Part shown: one piece after another, positions 61,803 through 64,000 of the stretch
Numbering within the stretch: the stretch's first letter is position 1
How the letters are laid out: every line of letters begins with the position of its first letter
From: Alsobacter sp045348435
GTDB lineage: Bacteria > Pseudomonadota > Alphaproteobacteria > Rhizobiales > Beijerinckiaceae
Assembly: GCF_045348435.1 (NCBI RefSeq)
Contig: NZ_CP157484.1
Location: forward strand, 496,001 to 560,000
Direction: 5' to 3'
DNA length: 64,000 bases
Translations under genes and position numbers: made by a program
Notes under the pieces: model-generated
What the model was told of the DNA's origin: nothing
Databases searched by the model: none
Seen by the model: only the letters and a program-made list of their open reading frames with translations

Positions 61803-62695
61803 AGCCGGCGCTGCGGCACGACCTCTCCTCCGCGCCGATCTGGATGGCGATGGCGGGCGCGATCCTGCTCACCATCATGGACGCCATCATGAAGGGGCTG
61901 TCGGACCGCTTCGCCACGATCGACCTCGTGGCCGGGCGCTACGTCTTCGGCGTCGTCTGGTCCGTCCCGCTGGCCGTCGTCGTGCGCCCGCCCTGGCCGG
62001 GGGCCGCCATGCTGCGCGCCCACCTGCTCCGCACCCTGGTGGTCGTGCTCACGGCGCTCTGCTTCTTCTACTCGCTCTCGGTGCTGTCGCTCGTCGAGGC
62101 CGTGGTGTTCAGCTATCTCGCGCCCGTGTTCATGGCGCTGCTCGGGCGCGTCATGCTGGGCGAGAAGGTGGCCCCGGCCGTCGCGCTCGCCATCGCGGTC
62201 TCCTTTGCGGGCGTGCTGGTGATCGCCGCCGGCAAGGGCCTAGGCGTCTCCACGCTGGGGCGGGACCTGTGGGGCGTGGCGGCGGCGCTCGCGGCGGCGC
62301 TGTTCTATGCGCTCGCCATGGTGATGCTGCGGGCGCGCACCTCGAGCGACCATCTGGTCGGCATCGTCGCCCTGCAGAACCTCATCGCGATGGCCTATGT
62401 GCTGCCTTTCTCGCTGGCGCTCGGCGACCCCGGCGCGCTGGTCGCGGCGCATTGGCCCTGGCTGCTGGCCGCGGGCTTCCTCGGCACGTTCGGGCATCTG
62501 TGCTATGCGGGCGCGTTCAAGCGCGCGCCGGCCGCAAAGGTCGGCACGGTCGAATACACCAACTTCATCTGGGCCTCGGCGATCGGCTACATCGCCTTCC
62601 GGGAGTTGCCCACCTGGTCGGCGGCCGCCGGCGCCGCGCTGATCGTGCTGGGCTCGCTGATCCTGTTCGTCAAGCGACGGCCCGCCCCGGCCTGA
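61799..62695 (+). CDS. EamA/DMT family transporter
   Basis: 298-residue inner-membrane protein with ten predicted spans in two EamA repeats (KGLSDRFATIDLVAGRYVFG ... FSYLAPVFMALLGRVMLGEK; ... VEYTNFIWASAIGYIAFREL). A drug/metabolite exporter; substrate unknown. ATG 61799 overlaps the GNAT stop. Its 3' end overlaps the convergent flippase-like gene by 26 bp. Confidence 0.93.
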   Translation: MKPALRHDLSSAPIWMAMAGAILLTIMDAIMKGLSDRFATIDLVAGRYVFGVVWSVPLAVVVRPPWPGAAMLRAHLLRTLVVVLTALCFFYSLSVLSLVEAVVFSYLAPVFMALLGRVMLGEKVAPAVALAIAVSFAGVLVIAAGKGLGVSTLGRDLWGVAAALAAALFYALAMVMLRARTSSDHLVGIVALQNLIAMAYVLPFSLALGDPGALVAAHWPWLLAAGFLGTFGHLCYAGAFKRAPAAKVGTVEYTNFIWASAIGYIAFRELPTWSAAAGAALIVLGSLILFVKRRPAPA

Positions 62696-64000
62696 CGGCG
62701 ATCCGCCGGATAGCCCGCAGCAGGCGGCGGCTGCCGCCGGCGTCGAAGGCCAGCAGGACGGCGCCGTACACCGCCGCGCCCAGGCCCGCCATGGCGGCCA
62801 GGTCGAGCCCGGGCGAAAGGCGTCCCTTCGCCGCCCCGATGGCCAGCGCCATCGCGAGCGTCGCGACCGCGATGCCCAGGACCTCGCCGCCGCGGGGAAA
62901 CATGCGCCGGCTCGTCCGCAACGCCATCGTCAGCAGCAGGCCGCATCCCGCCGCCATGCCGGCGCTGAAGGCGACCGCATAGCCGAGCGTCCCCAAGGGC
63001 CGGGACAGCGCGGCCCCGGCCGCGAGATTGACGGCCAGCGACACGGCCGCCGGGACCACCAGCGGCAGCGTGCGCCCCGAGATCTGGAACACCGGCGTGA
63101 GCGCGAACGCCATCGCGCCCCAGCAGGCGAGGCCGGGCGCGAGCGCCAGGCTCAGCGTCGCGAAGGGTCCGCGGAAGGACGGCGGCGCGAACACCGCCTC
63201 GAATTCCGGCAACAGGACGGCGTAGCCCACCAGCAGCGGCGCGAGCACGGCGAGGATCAGGGCCATGTTGCGCGCCGCCTGCCGCTCCGCCCGGCGCAAT
63301 CCGCGCGTGGCGTGCGCCTGCACGGCGCGCTGGAGCAGCAGCAGGTCCAGCGCCGTCCCGGAAAACGCCACCACCCTGACGCTGATGTCGTAGGCGAGCG
63401 CGAACTGGCCCGCCTCCGCCGATCCGAACTGGGCCGCGATGGCGGCGCGGTTGGCGAAGGCCTGCAGCATGGCGACCGTGCCGGCGGCGACCAGCGGCAG
63501 GCCGTAGCGGGCGTAGCTGCGGGCCAGCGCATGATCGGGTCTCCCCGCCGGCGCATCGGGATCGCGCAGCCGGGCGGCCCCGAACGTCGCCGCGCCGGCA
63601 AGGGCGGCCACTCCGGCCGCGAGGGTCCAGCCCGCATCGCCGGTGGCGGCCGCCGTGGTTCCGACCACCGCCAGCGCCAGCGCGTTGCGCAAGACGACCA
63701 GCAGGGCGTACTCGCCCGTCCGCCACAGCGCCCGCGCCAGCGCGCCGAAATAGTCGAGCGTCGTCCCCAGCAGGGCCAGCAGCACGGCGAGGCCGGCCAA
63801 CACCCCGCCTGTCCACGCCCCGGCGAGGCCCGCCGCGCCGCACAGGCCAGCCCCCGCCGCCGCGACGGCGCCGACGCACAGGAGCAGGCGGTCCAGGGTG
63901 GCCCTGACGTCGGGGGTATCGGTCCGCGCCCGATCGGAGTAAAAGCGGGTCGCCGCGTGCCGGATCCAGTCCAGCGCGGGGATCGTGACGGTCGCCGCGC
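62670..64000 (-). CDS. Polysaccharide/lipid flippase-like membrane protein, N-terminus off the window
   Basis: The open frame runs from the right edge to TGA at 62670, giving about 443 visible residues with many hydrophobic spans. Features fit oligosaccharide flippases of the Wzx/MurJ superfamily: YGLPLVAAGTVAMLQAFANR, QFGSAEAGQFALAYDISVRV and AFALTPVFQISGRTLPLVVP. The visible start IPALDWIRHAATRFYSDRAR is probably internal. Likely exports a lipid-linked polysaccharide intermediate; family assignment is by general pattern only. Confidence 0.75.
   Translation of the reverse strand, partial: AATVTIPALDWIRHAATRFYSDRARTDTPDVRATLDRLLLCVGAVAAAGAGLCGAAGLAGAWTGGVLAGLAVLLALLGTTLDYFGALARALWRTGEYALLVVLRNALALAVVGTTAAATGDAGWTLAAGVAALAGAATFGAARLRDPDAPAGRPDHALARSYARYGLPLVAAGTVAMLQAFANRAAIAAQFGSAEAGQFALAYDISVRVVAFSGTALDLLLLQRAVQAHATRGLRRAERQAARNMALILAVLAPLLVGYAVLLPEFEAVFAPPSFRGPFATLSLALAPGLACWGAMAFALTPVFQISGRTLPLVVPAAVSLAVNLAAGAALSRPLGTLGYAVAFSAGMAAGCGLLLTMALRTSRRMFPRGGEVLGIAVATLAMALAIGAAKGRLSPGLDLAAMAGLGAAVYGAVLLAFDAGGSRRLLRAIRRIAVRPGRAVA

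Overview
The window is a chromosomal stretch of a high-GC alphaproteobacterium, most likely a Hyphomicrobiales (Rhizobiales) member. The evidence is the gene content: a Shemin-type 5-aminolevulinate synthase; the order murA, DUF2948, hisD, UPF0262, LMW phosphatase; phasins; a PdhS-like kinase; a tRNA-His with G1, U72 and A73 and no G-1; and intergenic repeats of a type common in this order. No phage, IS element, CRISPR array, rRNA or plasmid function was seen. Genes are dense and many neighbours overlap by 4 bp.

Layout. 1-5250: a minus-strand operon for a Dpp/Opp-type ABC importer (small protein, amidase, two permeases, binding protein running off the left edge; no ATPase gene in view). 5496-7317: tRNA-Thr, hemA-type ALAS and a small conserved protein. 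7474-12728: murA, two related secreted Tyr/Pro-rich small proteins, then DUF2948, hisD, UPF0262 and a LMW phosphatase. 12764-15226: an overlapping AzlD/AzlC/TerC run followed upstream by a second TerC. 15345-19685: a tartrate/malate-type decarboxylating dehydrogenase divergent from a TctB-TctA-TctC transporter. 19763-24106: an oxidase-like membrane protein, a TetR repressor with two clear operators, and an EmrA/EmrB-type efflux pair. 24116-26590: TerB, DUF4112, HxlR and a double SnoaL protein. 26682-31000: glutathione-dependent formaldehyde dehydrogenase, a block of palindromic repeats, and three exported proteins. 31084-36478: a PdhS-like PAS histidine kinase and two phasins, the second with a long Lys/Ala/Pro-rich N-terminus.

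36640-44550: tRNA-His, a BRCT-TPR protein, a Pat-type acyl-CoA-synthetase/GNAT protein, acyl-CoA dehydrogenase, a YcbB-type L,D-transpeptidase and small proteins. 44675-53612: organic-acid oxidation (lutABC, a cytochrome c, a LysR regulator, glcDEF). 53748-64000: an NHLP-like small protein, an MCP-PilZ receptor, malate synthase, DUF2076, a LOG protein, a YkuD transpeptidase, a CheZ-like protein, a GNAT, an EamA transporter and a flippase-like protein cut by the right edge.

The metabolic theme is use of small carboxylic acids: tartrate or tricarboxylate uptake and oxidation, lactate oxidation (Lut), glycolate to glyoxylate (GlcDEF) and glyoxylate to malate (AceB), with formaldehyde detoxification nearby. 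No single large novel system is evident. The most interesting items are the NHLP-like orphan, the CheZ-like protein with a FliM/CheZ-type C-terminal helix, the MCP-PilZ receptor, the BRCT-TPR protein, the histone-like phasin and the paired secreted Cys-motif proteins. All functions are read by eye from translated sequence; no database search was run.
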